Notes: generated by a model not told the origin, from the letters alone. A stretch of DNA of 64,000 bases from Brachypodium distachyon (GCF_000005505.3 NC_016135.3:22662613-22726612), one strand, 5' to 3'; counted from the stretch's first letter, positions 1-10,616 are shown. Numbers and translations are program-made.

Positions 1-71
1 GGCCGTGGGCGGCGGCGGGGTCGCGGGCGTGCGCGGCGCCGGCGGCGGTTGGAGATGGCGGAGGTGAGGGA

Positions 72-94
72 TGACAGGTGGGCCCCACCTGTCA
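72..94. repeat. Perfect LTR palindrome, 11-bp arms
   Basis: Arms TGACAGGTGGG and CCCACCTGTCA are separated by one C. The same element with changed but still matching arms recurs in the other LTRs at 6729-6755, 9736-9754, 23627-23651, 27465-27489 and 33858-33882. Confidence 0.9.
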
Positions 95-119
95 GAGAGA
101 GAGAGAGAGAGACTGAAAG

Positions 120-177
120 CGTATTCTCCCGAGAATACGTTTTCCGCAGACTGAAAGCGTATTCCCCCGAGAATTCG
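120..177. repeat. Repeated palindrome in the left LTR
   Basis: Positions 120-139 form a perfect inverted repeat, CGTATTCTC and GAGAATACG around CC. A degenerate copy of the same unit follows at 158-177, and a partial third GCGTATT lies near 190. The function is unknown; possibilities are a U3 protein-binding site or a hairpin. Confidence 0.7.
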
Positions 178-626
178 TTTCCCTACGGAGAAAGCGTATT
201 TTCAGAGAAAAAGAATAAAAGAAAAAGATTATAAAATACTTTTCAGGATCTATAATTCACCCGAAATTCCATTTAAATCATTTAAAATATGAAATGGCTT
301 CAGAAAAATTCCCAAAAATTCTGTAAAATAATATATTTCATTTAGAGTCCAGTAAAATTATTCTCACTCAAAAATAAATTTGTAAAAAATAGTTTTAATG
401 TTTCTATGCTTTAAATAAATCCAAATAAAATCCTAGAATGCATTTTTAGACTCTAGAAAAATCTCGAATCAATTTCTAACAACCTATCACGTTCCAAAAC
501 ACCATTTCAAACACTTTCAATAATGCATCATAATAAACACCAATATTTTAAGATATGATCAAGGTGATATGCATAAGAAATGTAAAGGTGCGAACATCCG
601 AATTTGAAAAATTTGGGATGTTACAG

Positions 627-1300
627 CTCTTGTCCTTCTTTTCCACAAACAGGACAGGTGCTCCCCAGAGTGATGAACTAGGGCGGATGAAACCTTTCGC
701 TAACTGTTCAGCTAGCTGCTTTTTCAATTCCTTCAATTCATCCACAGCCATCTTATATGGTCTCTTGGCTATGGGTCCACTTCCTGGCATTAACTCGATG
801 AGAAACTCAACATCACGGTCCAGTGGCATACCTGGTAATTCCTCTGGAAATACGTCTGGGTATTCCTTCATTATTGGTACCCCATCCATGCTAACCCCCT
901 TAAGAGCATTAACCTTGGGTTTCTTAAGCTCATGGGTTGACTTGTACCGGATGCGTCTTTTGTCTGGGGTTGTAAGTGTGACAGTCCTCTGGGCACAGTC
1001 TACTAATCCTTCATACAGTGTCAGCCAGTCCATTCCCAAGATTAGGTCCAGTCCTCGGGAATCTATAACTATGAGATCAGAGGGAAAAGTGTGTCTCCCA
1101 ATACTTAGGGGTAGCTGGTGGCAGTGTTGGGTTGCTAATATTGTTCCACCCGGTGAGTTTACTTTCATGGGTCTACCCATGGTCTCAGAGGGTAATTTGC
1201 CTCTTTCTACCAATACTCTTGAAATGAATGAATGTGATGCACCAGTGTCGAATAGAACTAGTACTTCAAAAGCATTAACGTGGAAGGTGCCAAGTATGAT
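627..1300 (-). pseudogene. Retropepsin and start of reverse transcriptase, truncated
   Basis: The frame holds the aspartic-protease active site DTGASHSF near 1237-1260 and the conserved LILGMDWL typical of plant gypsy retropepsins. It continues through the [12 protein letters not shown] linker into the first RT residues ([19 protein letters not shown]). The reading frame then runs into the foreign LTR at 627 and stops. The RT active site is absent. It is part of a Gag-Pol polyprotein and is no longer functional. Confidence 0.85.
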
Positions 1301-2351
1301 ACCTGGTTCCCAGTGCCATCCTGGTTCTGACCATTGTTGCTCTGGCCATTGCCGTTGTTCCTGCCATTGCCATTGCCATTGCCATTGATGCGCCCTGGGC
1401 GAGCGAACTGATGCTGCTGATGGTGCTGCTGATGGTGCCGGTTTCCATTGCCACCCTGGTGGTGGTGTCCTTGGCTTCCCTGGCGGTGGTGGTGACTAAT
1501 TCCTCCACTGCGGTGGCTGTTCTGGTTCCCGTTCCTGCTCAAAGAGGAGCTGCCACTTCCATTATAGGAGTTGCGCTGCTTCTGGTGCGGGCCAGTGTGA
1601 GAACCACCTTGATGAAGTCTCTTCTTGCGGCTCTCCATTTGAGTGAGCTTACTTTCCAAAATGATGGCCTTGTCAATCAAGACTGGTAAGTGGGTGTATA
1701 AGCAACAGCGAGTTGAACCGACAGCTCGTCGTTCAAACCGTCCAAGAACTTCTCTCTGCGCTTGGCATCGGTGTTCACATCGTCCGGCGCGTAGCGGGAC
1801 AGCTGGTTGAATACTTCTATGTATTCCGACACTGATCGGCTTCCCTGTCGTAGCCTGTGAAATTCCTTCTTTTTCAGGCTGAGCACTCCCGCAGAGATGT
1901 GGGCGGTGCGGAAGGCTTCCTAGAATATGTCCCAGGTGACATCCTCGATGGGGGTGGTGATCTGAAAGTTCTTCCACCAAGATGCTGCGGGTCCTTCTAG
2001 CAAATGAGCTGCAAACCGCACTTTCTCCTCCTCGGTGCAGTTGATGGTGACCAAATTCTTGTTGACTGATCTAAGCCAATCGTCAGCCATAATGGGCTCA
2101 GTGGAGCTGGAAAAGGTAGGCGGGAGCAAATGCAGAAATCTGGTCAGCATGTCCACTTGAGGTGGGTGGTGTTGCTGGTTGTTGTTGGGGTTCTGCTGGT
2201 GGTTGGCGTTGTTGTTGGCTAACTGCTGAGTGATCATCTGAAAGAATTGGGTCTGTGCTGCCAACAGTTGCTGCATGGTTGCAGCATTCCCTTCTGCGTC
2301 GGCATTGTCAGCCTCGGCGTTGTTGGTGGGGTTCTGGCGTCTCGGAGTCAT
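1300..2351 (-). pseudogene. Gag, broken
   Basis: The start is the ATG at 2351-2349 (MTPRRQNPTNN). The retrotransposon gag core follows (DMLTRFLHL, DDWLRSVNKNLVTINC, VSEYIEVFNQLSRYAPDD). It is interrupted by TAG at 1920-1922, where the second chromovirus has CAG, and by a frameshift near 1690. The Gln/Asn/His-rich tail is present. The zinc knuckle of the second copy (37500-37565) has been lost through short deletions near 1300. An AG follows a pyrimidine-rich stretch directly before the ATG. Confidence 0.85.
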
Positions 2352-2395
2352 CTGTTTAGGGTAGCATAGATGAGGAAAGAAATAGAGTAGAACTA
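2352..2395 (-). promoter_or_regulatory. Candidate 3' splice site at the gag start, element 1
   Basis: On the minus strand a pyrimidine-rich run (TTTCTTTCCTCATC) is followed by CTACCCTAAACAG and then immediately by the gag ATG. The same arrangement is kept at 38596 in the second chromovirus. The splice function is inferred, not shown. Confidence 0.45.
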
Positions 2396-2679
2396 AGGAT
2401 AACTTAACCCCCAAACAAGATATTACTCAAGCATATCTCAATCATACACTCAATCATTCATAAAAGGTTTGGGAAATTATAGCAGAACACACATGTTCAT
2501 GATGGGGTACTGCCCATGAGAAAAAAGTACAGGTAAAAGCAATCGATCTACATTGCCATACACATAGCTTGTATGGTCAATGACTAACTCGCAAATCTGA
2601 TAACGATAGATAACCGATAAGAACTGGCAGGCATCAACAAGTCTAAGGGAGTGTGGCTGATGGTGCGGTCCCGTTCGCC

Positions 2680-3509
2680 TTCCTCTTGGAGCAGGTATTG
2701 GTGGCAGGGGTGTCCATCTCGTGGACCTCCTAGGGCTCCTCCTCCTCAGTCGGTCCCTCCTCCTGAGGCTCCATCTCCTGATCCTGTGGCGGAGGTGGGA
2801 ATTGGACAGGCACCGGTGCGGCAACTTGCAAGGCTGCGGCTGCGATGAACGCCTGGAACTGCTCGCAGTACTAGCGAGCCTGGTCCCTCTCATACTGCAG
2901 CTGCTCGATGGCGTCTCCCATGTTGAGGATAGTGTTCTCCAACACGGCCTTGTCCTCCAGTACCTGGGTCTTCTCTCCCAGCAGATTACCAACCTGCTCC
3001 TCGGCTAGGTCGGCCCTGGTCATCTCGTGCTCGAGGCAAGACTCCAAGTCCACGGTGTTTATCTCCATGTTCTCGAAGTGGGTCGTCACTGGGGTTGCAT
3101 CCTCGTCGTTGGTTGTAGCCACTGCCGAGCATGCATGGTTCCGCCTTCCAAAGAGGAGGAAGGGGGAGTCCTCGGGGAACTCGTGCCGATAGTCCCGGCA
3201 CACCTGTGCGAAGGCGCACTTCATGGCGAACTGAAGGCCCCGCTCGAAGGTGGGGTAGCGGTTGATGAAGGTGATATCCGGCGTTGCTGGCGCGATCTCA
3301 CGCCCGCGGATCTTCGCCTCGACCTCCCACCGTGGCTGCCATCCCTCGGGTGCGGCGGTCTCAACTCGGCCTCTGAACCTGGGTGGTGGCAGGTCGAGGA
3401 ACGCACACAGTGCTGCCAAAGGGGCACTAAACAACTGGTCGTCGTCCGTGGAGGGGTTGTAGACACGGGTAAACAGCGGCACGTTACCGAATGGTGTTGG
3501 GCTTCCCAT
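2680..3509 (-). pseudogene. ORF0, extra open reading frame upstream of gag, element 1
   Basis: The start is the ATG at 3509-3507 (MGSPTPFGNVP). The frame is open to a TAG at 2871-2873, where the second chromovirus reads a Tyr codon; homology continues out of frame to about 2680 (RRSTRWTPLPP). The predicted protein has an N-terminal unknown domain (about 1-130, with RNHAC near 125), a hydrophilic, probably coiled-coil segment (about 140-212) and a basic, proline-rich tail. Extra frames upstream of gag are known in some plant gypsy elements; their function is not established. This copy is broken by one nonsense codon. Confidence 0.7.
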
Positions 3510-3545
3510 CTATAGAAAACGAGAAGAAAGGTAAGGGAGTATCAG
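3510..3545 (-). promoter_or_regulatory. Candidate 3' splice site at the ORF0 start, element 1
   Basis: On the minus strand CCTTTCTTCTCGTTTTCTATAG is followed directly by the ORF0 ATG, with a branch-point-like CTGAT about 35 bases upstream. The same sequence pattern occurs at 39792 in the other chromovirus. This is inferred from sequence only. Confidence 0.5.
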
Positions 3546-3808
3546 TGAGATGATCAAAAGGTCGAATGTAAGTAAAATAAAATAAAAGATAGTAGAGTGG
3601 ATAAAGTGATACAATCTAATATAAAAGTGGTGGAAATGCAAAACAAGGTTGGATGCATAGTAATATGTGAATAACATAGCAACATGATTATAATAAAATA
3701 AAATAAACATGCATCTGTGGTATAAGGCATAGTATTTGGTGTATATGTAGAATAAATCAACAAACATGCCATGCATATGCAATGATTTCGGTGAATAGGG
3801 ATAAGGAG

Positions 3809-3809
<1 letters not shown>

Positions 3810-3882
<73 letters not shown>
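3810..3882. repeat. (AT)n then (AG)n microsatellite in the retroelement leader
   Basis: About 18 AT units are followed by about 18 AG units, between the primer-binding site and ORF0. The second chromovirus has (GT)n then (TA)n at the same place (40175-40232). Confidence 0.95.
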
Positions 3883-3885
<3 letters not shown>

Positions 3886-3978
3886 AGATAGGGATAAGGA
3901 ATAATCTTAAGGTTTGGTCTCATGGTGTTGGTCTTATCCTAATCCAAGCTAGGGTCACATTCCTACAGGCAACACATT

Positions 3979-3990
3979 GCTCTGATACCA
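3979..3990 (-). other. Primer-binding site for initiator tRNA-Met
   Basis: The minus strand reads TGGTATCAGAGC, the usual plant retroelement complement of the 3' end of initiator tRNA-Met. It lies two bases from the LTR end at 3993. Confidence 0.9.
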
Positions 3991-6153
3991 TCTGAAGCGA
4001 TCGTCCCCTTACTATGGTTCGATCTCTGTGCTTACTGTGCTAGTCCCTGGATTGACTCACCAACACACACGGTTTCATGATGAAATATATAAAAACAAAG
4101 GTCAAAGTACTTTATTACATCGCATCATCCAGAATTTAAATAGTACTTACAACCTCGCACGACCTCTTGGGCCAGCAATAAACAAATACTGTATCAACAT
4201 CATAAAACATTGTTTTCAAAACTGCAGCGGAAAAAGGGTAGAACATAAGGGCCTCAACTACTCCAAGGTGAGAGCATGTTGGAATGTAAGCACATGACCC
4301 ACAACATAACGACGAACCTCACTCATCGTCGGATCCACTTGCATTGTTAATTGCAGCCACTACGTGGTCAATACATTTGAATGTATTGGCAAGTTCACCA
4401 GAGTTATAACGGACCTACCAAGTACATGCATAATTTGGCTATGTGGAGTTTGGCTGTTTGCATAAAAGCATCATAGTTCAATCCTATCATTTTTAATCAA
4501 GTAGTTTTAAATTCTATTGGACACGGGATAGAAACACCCATGCTCATATTAACCTAGGCACATTGAGTAGAAATATCAATGCTCCTACCCAATTCAATCC
4601 ATTCGTTTTATTATGAAATTGGAATTAGTGAGACCTTCCTTACAGCCTCAATATCTAGTTGCTCATAATTGTCCGTAACCGGGGACACGGCTAAGTACTT
4701 AGTTTGACACTCTCGAGAGGTGGTACACTTTACCCACAAGAAATCGACGTGTTAATCCCTTGCTGTCCTCAGGGTAGAGTAGCAACGGCATCGATTACAG
4801 GAATTTTTAAAACAAATTCCCCCAAACCACCTGAGGGACGCGTTCCAACCTACACTGCTGCATACCGATGTCACCTCGGATCCGGGTTCATATTTCTTAC
4901 ATCCATCCTGGCAGAGCCCATAATACCATGTGGTTGTACTGGAAGCTACTAAACAGGAAACTAGTCCAGTCTCTGGTTACCCCGGGTGGCATCCCACATT
5001 GTGACGCAGGCGCTCCCCCAATCGCACGGGGAGACGACCATGGACGCTCCCGAATCACACGGAGAGACGACTCAGCGGGCCCCATAGAAATGGACCTAGC
5101 GTGTCACGACATCCGAAAACTCAAAGCAGTCCACCCAGGACGATTCATTGAATTACTTGTTTTGCCATACACTAGGAAAATCATATTGTAATTTCAATAG
5201 TATCACATTGTAATAATACCACCCTCGTATATTATCATAGCATAGCATTTTTTTACTACTACGATGGCGATTGGTGGTGTGGTCATGCAAAGGTATCCTA
5301 TACTATTAGGACAGATCATAGCTAGCATAGATACAATAATAATCCTGACAATGCAACTAATAAAATCTAGTGCACAATAAAATAATGGGTAAATGATCAA
5401 AGTGAACTTGCCTTGATAGTAGTTGGTATTCAGACACTCTTCACAGTCACACAGTTCGCTCTCCGAGAAAACTATACAATCAAGCAAAACATACACATAC
5501 ATAAAACACACCATACAAGCAAAAGATTATGTATGCCATGATGCATTGCAGAACATGTGACATGAGTTTGGTTTATTTTTTTTGGGTGATCTACTGATCC
5601 AAAGCATAAATAATTTAAGCATATGCAATTAGGGTTTTAAACAAAAAGCAAAAGCTAGGGTTTAAACCCTAAAATGAGGTTTTATTTGCATCTGCAAAAT
5701 AATTTAATTAAAAATATTTATTTATCTGTCCCATTGGACAGAGGACAATAAAACAAAATTTTGGGCACTGGTTTCATTCAAAAAGGACTTCTAGATAATT
5801 AGTTATGATTTAAATGGTATAAAACCCTAATCTGTAATTTGAATGTGATTCAAATATTCAAATTTAAATTTGGTCAGTGCCAAAAGATTCTACATTTCCT
5901 AAGGATTCCAAAAAGGTGTGGATCACTAAATTTGGCCAAACAGATTTAAAGTTGTGATCATTCGAAATAACAGGGGCCTATCTGCAAAAGTGCCTTTTAA
6001 TTAATCCGGGGAAATAAAATTACATTTTATTTTATAACTCGGGTGCCACGTGGCGCATTCCTATTCGTTGGTACCGGTTCGGTTTAAGTGAATAAGGACG
6101 ATCTAATCTACATCGTTGGAGATGGATGGACGGACGAGATCGATCGGGGGAAG

Positions 6154-6158
6154 CTCAC
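6154..6158 (-). promoter_or_regulatory. Candidate 5' splice site in the LTR leader
   Basis: The minus strand reads CCGCCG then GTGAGCTT. Matching GTRAG sites lie at the same LTR position, just after a CGCCGGAACCCTAG-like motif, in the other copies: 9199-9204, 24215-24220 (plus strand), 26989-26994, 33297-33301 and 55041-55046. It would pair with the acceptors at 3510 and 2352 in this element. Confidence 0.45.
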
Positions 6159-6728
6159 CGGCGGGTTAGGGTTTCGGCGACGGAAACCGGCGGCGGCGCG
6201 GCGCGGGCAGGGCTGCGTGGGGGTGCTCCGGCGTCGGGGCGCGACGGGGAAGTGACGGGCGATGACGGCGCGGCACAGCGGGGACGGGGCCGCGGTCGGC
6301 GTGGGCTCGGGTGGCGCGGGTCGGCGCCTAGGGCGGGACGAGCGGTCGGCAGACGGCGGCGCGGCCACGGGCGGGCGGCGGGCGGGGTGCTCCGACGAGG
6401 CTGGCGACGCGGGGAGTTCACGGGGAGACGCGGCGTGGCACGGCGGAGACGGGGCGCGGTCGGGGACGGTCGGGGACGGCGGGGTCGGCGCCGAGGACGA
6501 AGACGGGCGGGCGGCGCGGTCGGACTCCGGCGAGAAATCGGGGCTGCCTGGCGGCGCGATTGGATGGGGAAACAAGGGGGAAAGAGAGAGGGGGTCGCGG
6601 GGGTTATAAAGGCGTGCTCGGGCATGAAAATGGAAGGCCGGAGGAGGAGATTGCGGCGGCGGGCGCGCGGGGACGGCGGCTGGAAATCGCGCGCGTGACC
6701 GGCGGCGCTTTCCTTCGTGGAAGACGCG

Positions 6729-6755
6729 GCTGACAGGTGGACCCCACCTGTCAGC
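6729..6755. repeat. LTR palindrome, 12-bp arms
   Basis: Arms GCTGACAGGTGG and CCACCTGTCAGC are separated by ACC. This is the same site as the palindromes in the other LTR copies. Confidence 0.9.
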
Positions 6756-7270
6756 GACTGTGGGCGCGCGCGCGCGGACCGGGCGGTCTGGGCCGGTTCG
6801 GCCTATTTTGGCCGGGCCGGTCCGGTTTACCCCCTTTTTTTTTTCTTTTAGGCCTTTTCTTTTTCTGTTTTTCTCATTTCTTTGATATCTTTTGTGTTTG
6901 AACTCCAAATTGGTCCAAAGAAATTCCAGAAAATTTGTAAAATCATGTTCTACCAAGATACAACTTTTGGAAGTAGTTTCTCTTCAAAATAAAATATGTA
7001 AAAATACATTTGCCCTATAAATGCCTTTAGGGCCATATATCTATTTGAATAAAATACTTTTTCAACTCCAAATAATTAACCAAAAATTATGGGATAGCTT
7101 ATATATGCATTAAACCCCTTTTATACATCAACCCCTATTGGTTTGAAAATCCAAAGGTTACAGGGATGTAAACAAAATCTCTTAAAGCCTTTTGTGATTC
7201 AAAATTTGAATTCAAACATGCAATTGTGGCATGATGCTCATGGATGCAATGCACATGTAAAAGTTTGAAA

Positions 7271-8025
7271 TTTTGGGATACACAATGCAACTAATAAAAT
7301 CTAGTGCATAATAAAATAATAGGATGATGGTCAAAGTGAACTTGCCTTGATAGCAGTTTATATTCAAACACTCTTCGCAATCACACAGTTCGCTCTTCGA
7401 GAAAACTAAACCATACAAACAATGCATACATAAACACACCACACAAACAAAAGAAGATGTATGCCATGATGCAATGCAAAACATGTGACATGAGTGGGTT
7501 GATTTTATTCGGGTGATCAACTGGTCCAAGGCATTGATAATTAAAACACAAGTATTCGGGTTTTAGACAAATGACAAAAACAATTTATTAAAACCCTAAA
7601 TTATAGTTTTATTGGCACCAGCCAAATAATTTAATTCAAAAATTTATTTATCTGTCCCATTGGACAGAGGATAATAAAACAAATTTTTCGGCACTGGTTT
7701 CATTTAAAAAGGACCTCTAGATAATTAGTTATGAATTAAATGGCATAAAACCCTATTCTGTAAATATTTATATAAAATAATTTTTCAACTCCAAATAATT
7801 ATCGAAAAATTATGGGATAGCTCATTTATGCAATAAACCCCTTTTATAGGTAAACCCTATTGGTTTGGAGATCTAAAGCTCAAAGTGGTGTAAACCCTAC
7901 GGTTTAAATGAAAAAAATCTTTTAAAGCCTTTTTGAGATTCAAATTTGAATTCAAATATGCAATTGTGGCACGATGCTCATGGATGCAATGCACATGTAA
8001 GAATTTGAAATTTTGGGATGTTACA
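7271..8025 (-). mobile_element. Internally deleted LTR fragment of the same chromovirus family
   Basis: From 7271 the sequence restarts in the middle of the LTR (CACAATGCAACTAATAAAA, as at 5347). Near 7765 it jumps over the whole GC-rich block, and it reaches a proper LTR end (GGGATGTTACA) at 8025. About 1.4 kb of the standard LTR is missing at the jump. Such mosaics are expected from illegitimate or unequal recombination between LTR copies. Confidence 0.75.
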
Positions 8026-10329
8026 CTGATACCCCAGGTGGCATTTCACATTTGCGACGCAAGCGCTCCCCGAATCCACGGGAGAGACATCCATGGACGA
8101 TCCATCTCCAAATCCACGGAGACTCGACTCAGAGGGACCCATAGAATGGACCTGACGTCGCATAACATCTCAAAATCTCAAAGCAGTCCACCCAGGATGG
8201 TTCATTGGGGTTGTTTTGCCAAGTATCCAAAATTACTCCTCAATGACAATGATAACATATTGTAATAATACCACCCTCGAATACTAACATAGCATAGCAT
8301 TTGACTACCTACGTTGGCGATTGGTAGTAAGGACATGGCAGGGGTATCCTATCCTACTAGGAGATTTATAGCTAGCATAGGTACAATAATATTCCTAACA
8401 ATGCAACTAATAAAACATCTAGTGCATAGTAAAATAATAGGTGAATGATCAAAGTGAACTTGCCTTTGTCACAGTAGTTTGAGTTCAAACACTCATCACC
8501 CTCGCAAGGTTCGCTCTCCAAGAAAACTATACGATCAAACAAACATACACATACATAAACACACAACACCAACAAGGAAGATATATGCCAGGGTGCAATG
8601 CAAAACATGTGACATGATTGGGTTTATTTTATTTGGGTGTTCAACTGGTCCTAAGCATTGGTACTTAAAAGCAATGCATTAGGGTTTTAAACAAAAGGCA
8701 AAAACAATTGATTAAAATCCTAAATTACAGTTTTATTGGCATCAGCCAAATAATTTAATTCAAAATATTTATTTCTTTGTCCCAATGGACAGAGGATGAT
8801 TAAACAAAATTTTAGGCACTGTTTTCAATTAAAAAGGATTTCTAAATAATTAGTTATGAATTAAATGGCATTAAACCATATTCTGTAAATCGACTGTGAT
8901 TCAAATATTCAAATTTAAATTTACACAGTGCCAAAAGATTCTACAGGTTGAGAGCTTTCCAAAAAGGTAAAGTTTGTCAAATTTGGCCAAAGGGTTTAAA
9001 AGTTATGATCATTTTAATTTGTAGGGGCTTTTCTGCAAAAGTGTCATTTCAATTAATCCAGGAAATAATATTAGATTTTCGTTTTTATTAAATAGTGCCA
9101 CGTGTCGCTCTCTGATTGGTTGATACCGGTTCGCTTTAAAGAATAACAGGATCTAATCTCAGCCGTTGGCCGAGATCCAACGGCCACGGGCATTCGGAGC
9201 TCACCTCCGGCGGCAAGGGTTCCGGCGGCGGCGCAGTGCGGGCGCGATGGCGGACGGCTCTCCGGGGGCCTTCGGGCTCGACGAAGACTGGCAGCGTGGG
9301 CGGCACGTCGGGGCGGGGGCGGTTGCGAGGTCGGCGCGGCGAGGCGGGGCTCGTGCCGTCGCCTAGGACGATGGGAAGCTCCGGCGAGGGCGGCAGCGCG
9401 TCGTCCGGGCGCTACAATGCACCAAAAGAGGGACGGCTCGCGTCAAAAGATGCGCACGGACTCGGGGATCAAGAAAAGTGAGACGGGGACGAGGATGTCT
9501 CACCTGCTGGCCGGCGGCGAGCGAGAATGCGGCGGCGGCCGAAGCTTTTCCGACGAGGAATCGCGGCGGCCTGGCAGCGCAATAGGGAGAGAGAGTAGAG
9601 GGGAAAGAGAGAGGGTGTGGGAGGAAAGGCACGGGGAGCACGGAGCGGACGGGGCGGCGGTGACGGCGCGCGGATCCGGCGTGGCGAGATGCGCGCACGT
9701 GAGGGCCAGCCTGCCCGCTGGGGAAGAAAGTCCCAACAGGTGGGGCCCACCTGTCGGTGGCTCACGCGGGCGCGCGCGGCTGGGGCCGGTCTAGCTCGGG
9801 CTGGTTCCGTCGGGACTGGGCCGGTTCGGCCCAAAATGGCCGGGTCGGTCCGATTACTTCTTTCTTTTTTAGCCTTTTCTTTTTTTTTTCTTTTTCCCAT
9901 TTCTTTGATATCTTTTGATTTTGAACTCAAAATTGATCCAAATAAATTCCAGAAAATTTGTAAAATCATGTTTTATCATGATTCAACTCTTGGGAGTAAT
10001 TTCCCCTCAAAATAAAATATATAAAAATACATTTCCCTACAAATGCCTTTAGGGCTATAAAACTATTTAAATAAAATAGTTTTTCAACTCCAAATAATTA
10101 TCCAAAAATTATGGGATAGCTTATTTATGCAAGAAACCCCTTTTATAAATAAACCCTATTGGTTTGAAGATCCAAAGCTCAAATGGGTGTAAACACTAGG
10201 GTTTAAAATTGAAATAAAACCTTTTTCAAAGTCTTTTGAGATTCAAATTTGAATTCAAATATGCAATTGTGGCATGATGCTTATGGATACATTGCACATG
10301 TAAAAGTTTGAAATTTTTGGGATGTTACA
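8026..10329 (-). mobile_element. Chromovirus LTR, distal two thirds
   Basis: The sequence begins abruptly inside the LTR (CTGATACCCCAGGTGG, as at 25848) and ends at the normal terminus GGGATGTTACA. It retains the GC-rich block (9150-9780), the splice-donor-like GTGAGC (9204-9199) and a palindrome (9736-9754). The missing first third probably lies outside the window, because element 1 appears to have inserted into this LTR at 8025/8026. It adjoins a Tat element at 10330. Confidence 0.8.
9736..9754. repeat. LTR palindrome, 9-bp arms
   Basis: Arms ACAGGTGGG and CCCACCTGT are separated by one G, at the conserved LTR position. Confidence 0.85.
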
Positions 10330-10616
10330 TCTACCAAGCTTTCTGGCCTGATCGCGAGTTGCTGAAGGATCTTGGAGCTTTGATGCTGGAATTCCGAAGT
10401 GGAGCCGTGTTCAAAGACCTTTTGCGCCCCCAGCTGGTGGAAGGAGCCAAGCTGGCCTTGGTCTTTGTTCGAGCCAAGGTTCCTGACCTCAACCTAAGTC
10501 GAGTCGTTGATCCTCCAGTTGAGCTGACTGAGGGCGTTGATGTACAGCCTCTTCTTGACGCAGTCGCCGTGCAGGCTGAGAAGATCATCATCTGGCGGGA
10601 TGCAAGAAGGTTGTAG
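10330..10616 (+). pseudogene. C-terminal end of the antisense extra ORF of the Tat element
   Basis: The frame is open from the LTR junction to TAG at 10614-10616, on the strand opposite to pol. The segment (LLKDLGALMLEF, VFVRAKVPDLNLSRVV, AEKIIIWRDARRL) is hydrophobic/acidic and resembles in style the C-terminal part of the longer antisense ORF at 42553-45203. The upstream part is lost. The function of such Tat antisense frames is unknown. Confidence 0.55.

Larger units (their letters stand above)
1..626 (-). mobile_element. LTR of a Ty3/gypsy element, cut by the window edge
   Basis: The segment ends on the plus strand with GGGATGTTACA, so read on the minus strand it begins TGTAACATCCC, the same start as the 3.2-kb chromovirus LTRs elsewhere in the window. 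The rest differs from those copies, so it is a related but separate family. It interrupts the reverse transcriptase of the element to its right: the second chromovirus continues through this point (near position 36745), whereas here coding homology stops at 627. The outer part is GC-rich with a (GA)n run at about 94-112, and the inner 400 bases are AT-rich. Its other end lies outside the window. Confidence 0.75.
627..7270 (-). mobile_element. Chromovirus-type Ty3/gypsy element 1, 5' part
   Basis: Reading leftwards from the 5' LTR (3993-7270), the element has a primer-binding site (3979-3990), a microsatellite leader, ORF0 (about 2680-3509), gag (about 1300-2351), protease and the start of reverse transcriptase (627-1300). 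It is cut at 627 by another LTR, so the rest of RT, RNase H, integrase and the 3' LTR are missing. It closely matches the second chromovirus (28054-40339), and comparing the two shows where each is broken. All its genes carry stops or frameshifts, so it is not autonomous. The lineage call (Tekay/Retrosat-like) rests on the long LTRs and on the chromodomain seen in the second copy. Confidence 0.88.
3993..7270 (-). mobile_element. 5' LTR of chromovirus element 1
   Basis: On the plus strand it begins TGAAGCGATCG, as in the intact solo LTR at 31183-34406, and runs 3.28 kb. It stops at TTTTGGGAT, a few bases short of the expected GTTACA end, where it is joined to another LTR piece. In element sense it contains an AT-rich U3, a weak TATA-like sequence near 6605, a GC-rich block (about 6130-6720), a GTGAG splice-donor-like site at 6158-6154, a palindrome at 6729-6755 and a strongly conserved block at about 4670-4965. 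The long frames seen in the GC-rich block are rich in Arg/Pro/Ala and not conserved between copies, so I do not call them genes. Confidence 0.85.

Noticed and set aside
4704..4952. 82-codon plus-strand frame repeated in three LTRs (also 25575, 31893)
   Set aside because: The DNA block is conserved, but the frame is antisense to the element, is lost in the copy at 53660 and shows no coding-type substitution pattern. I report it as a conserved non-coding block.
6126..6720. Long frames on both strands in the GC-rich part of the LTRs (also near 9160-9700, 23680-24250, 27000-27400, 33270-33880)
   Set aside because: They are rich in Arg, Pro and Ala, occur on both strands, and are neither the same frame nor the same protein between LTR copies. 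GC composition explains them.
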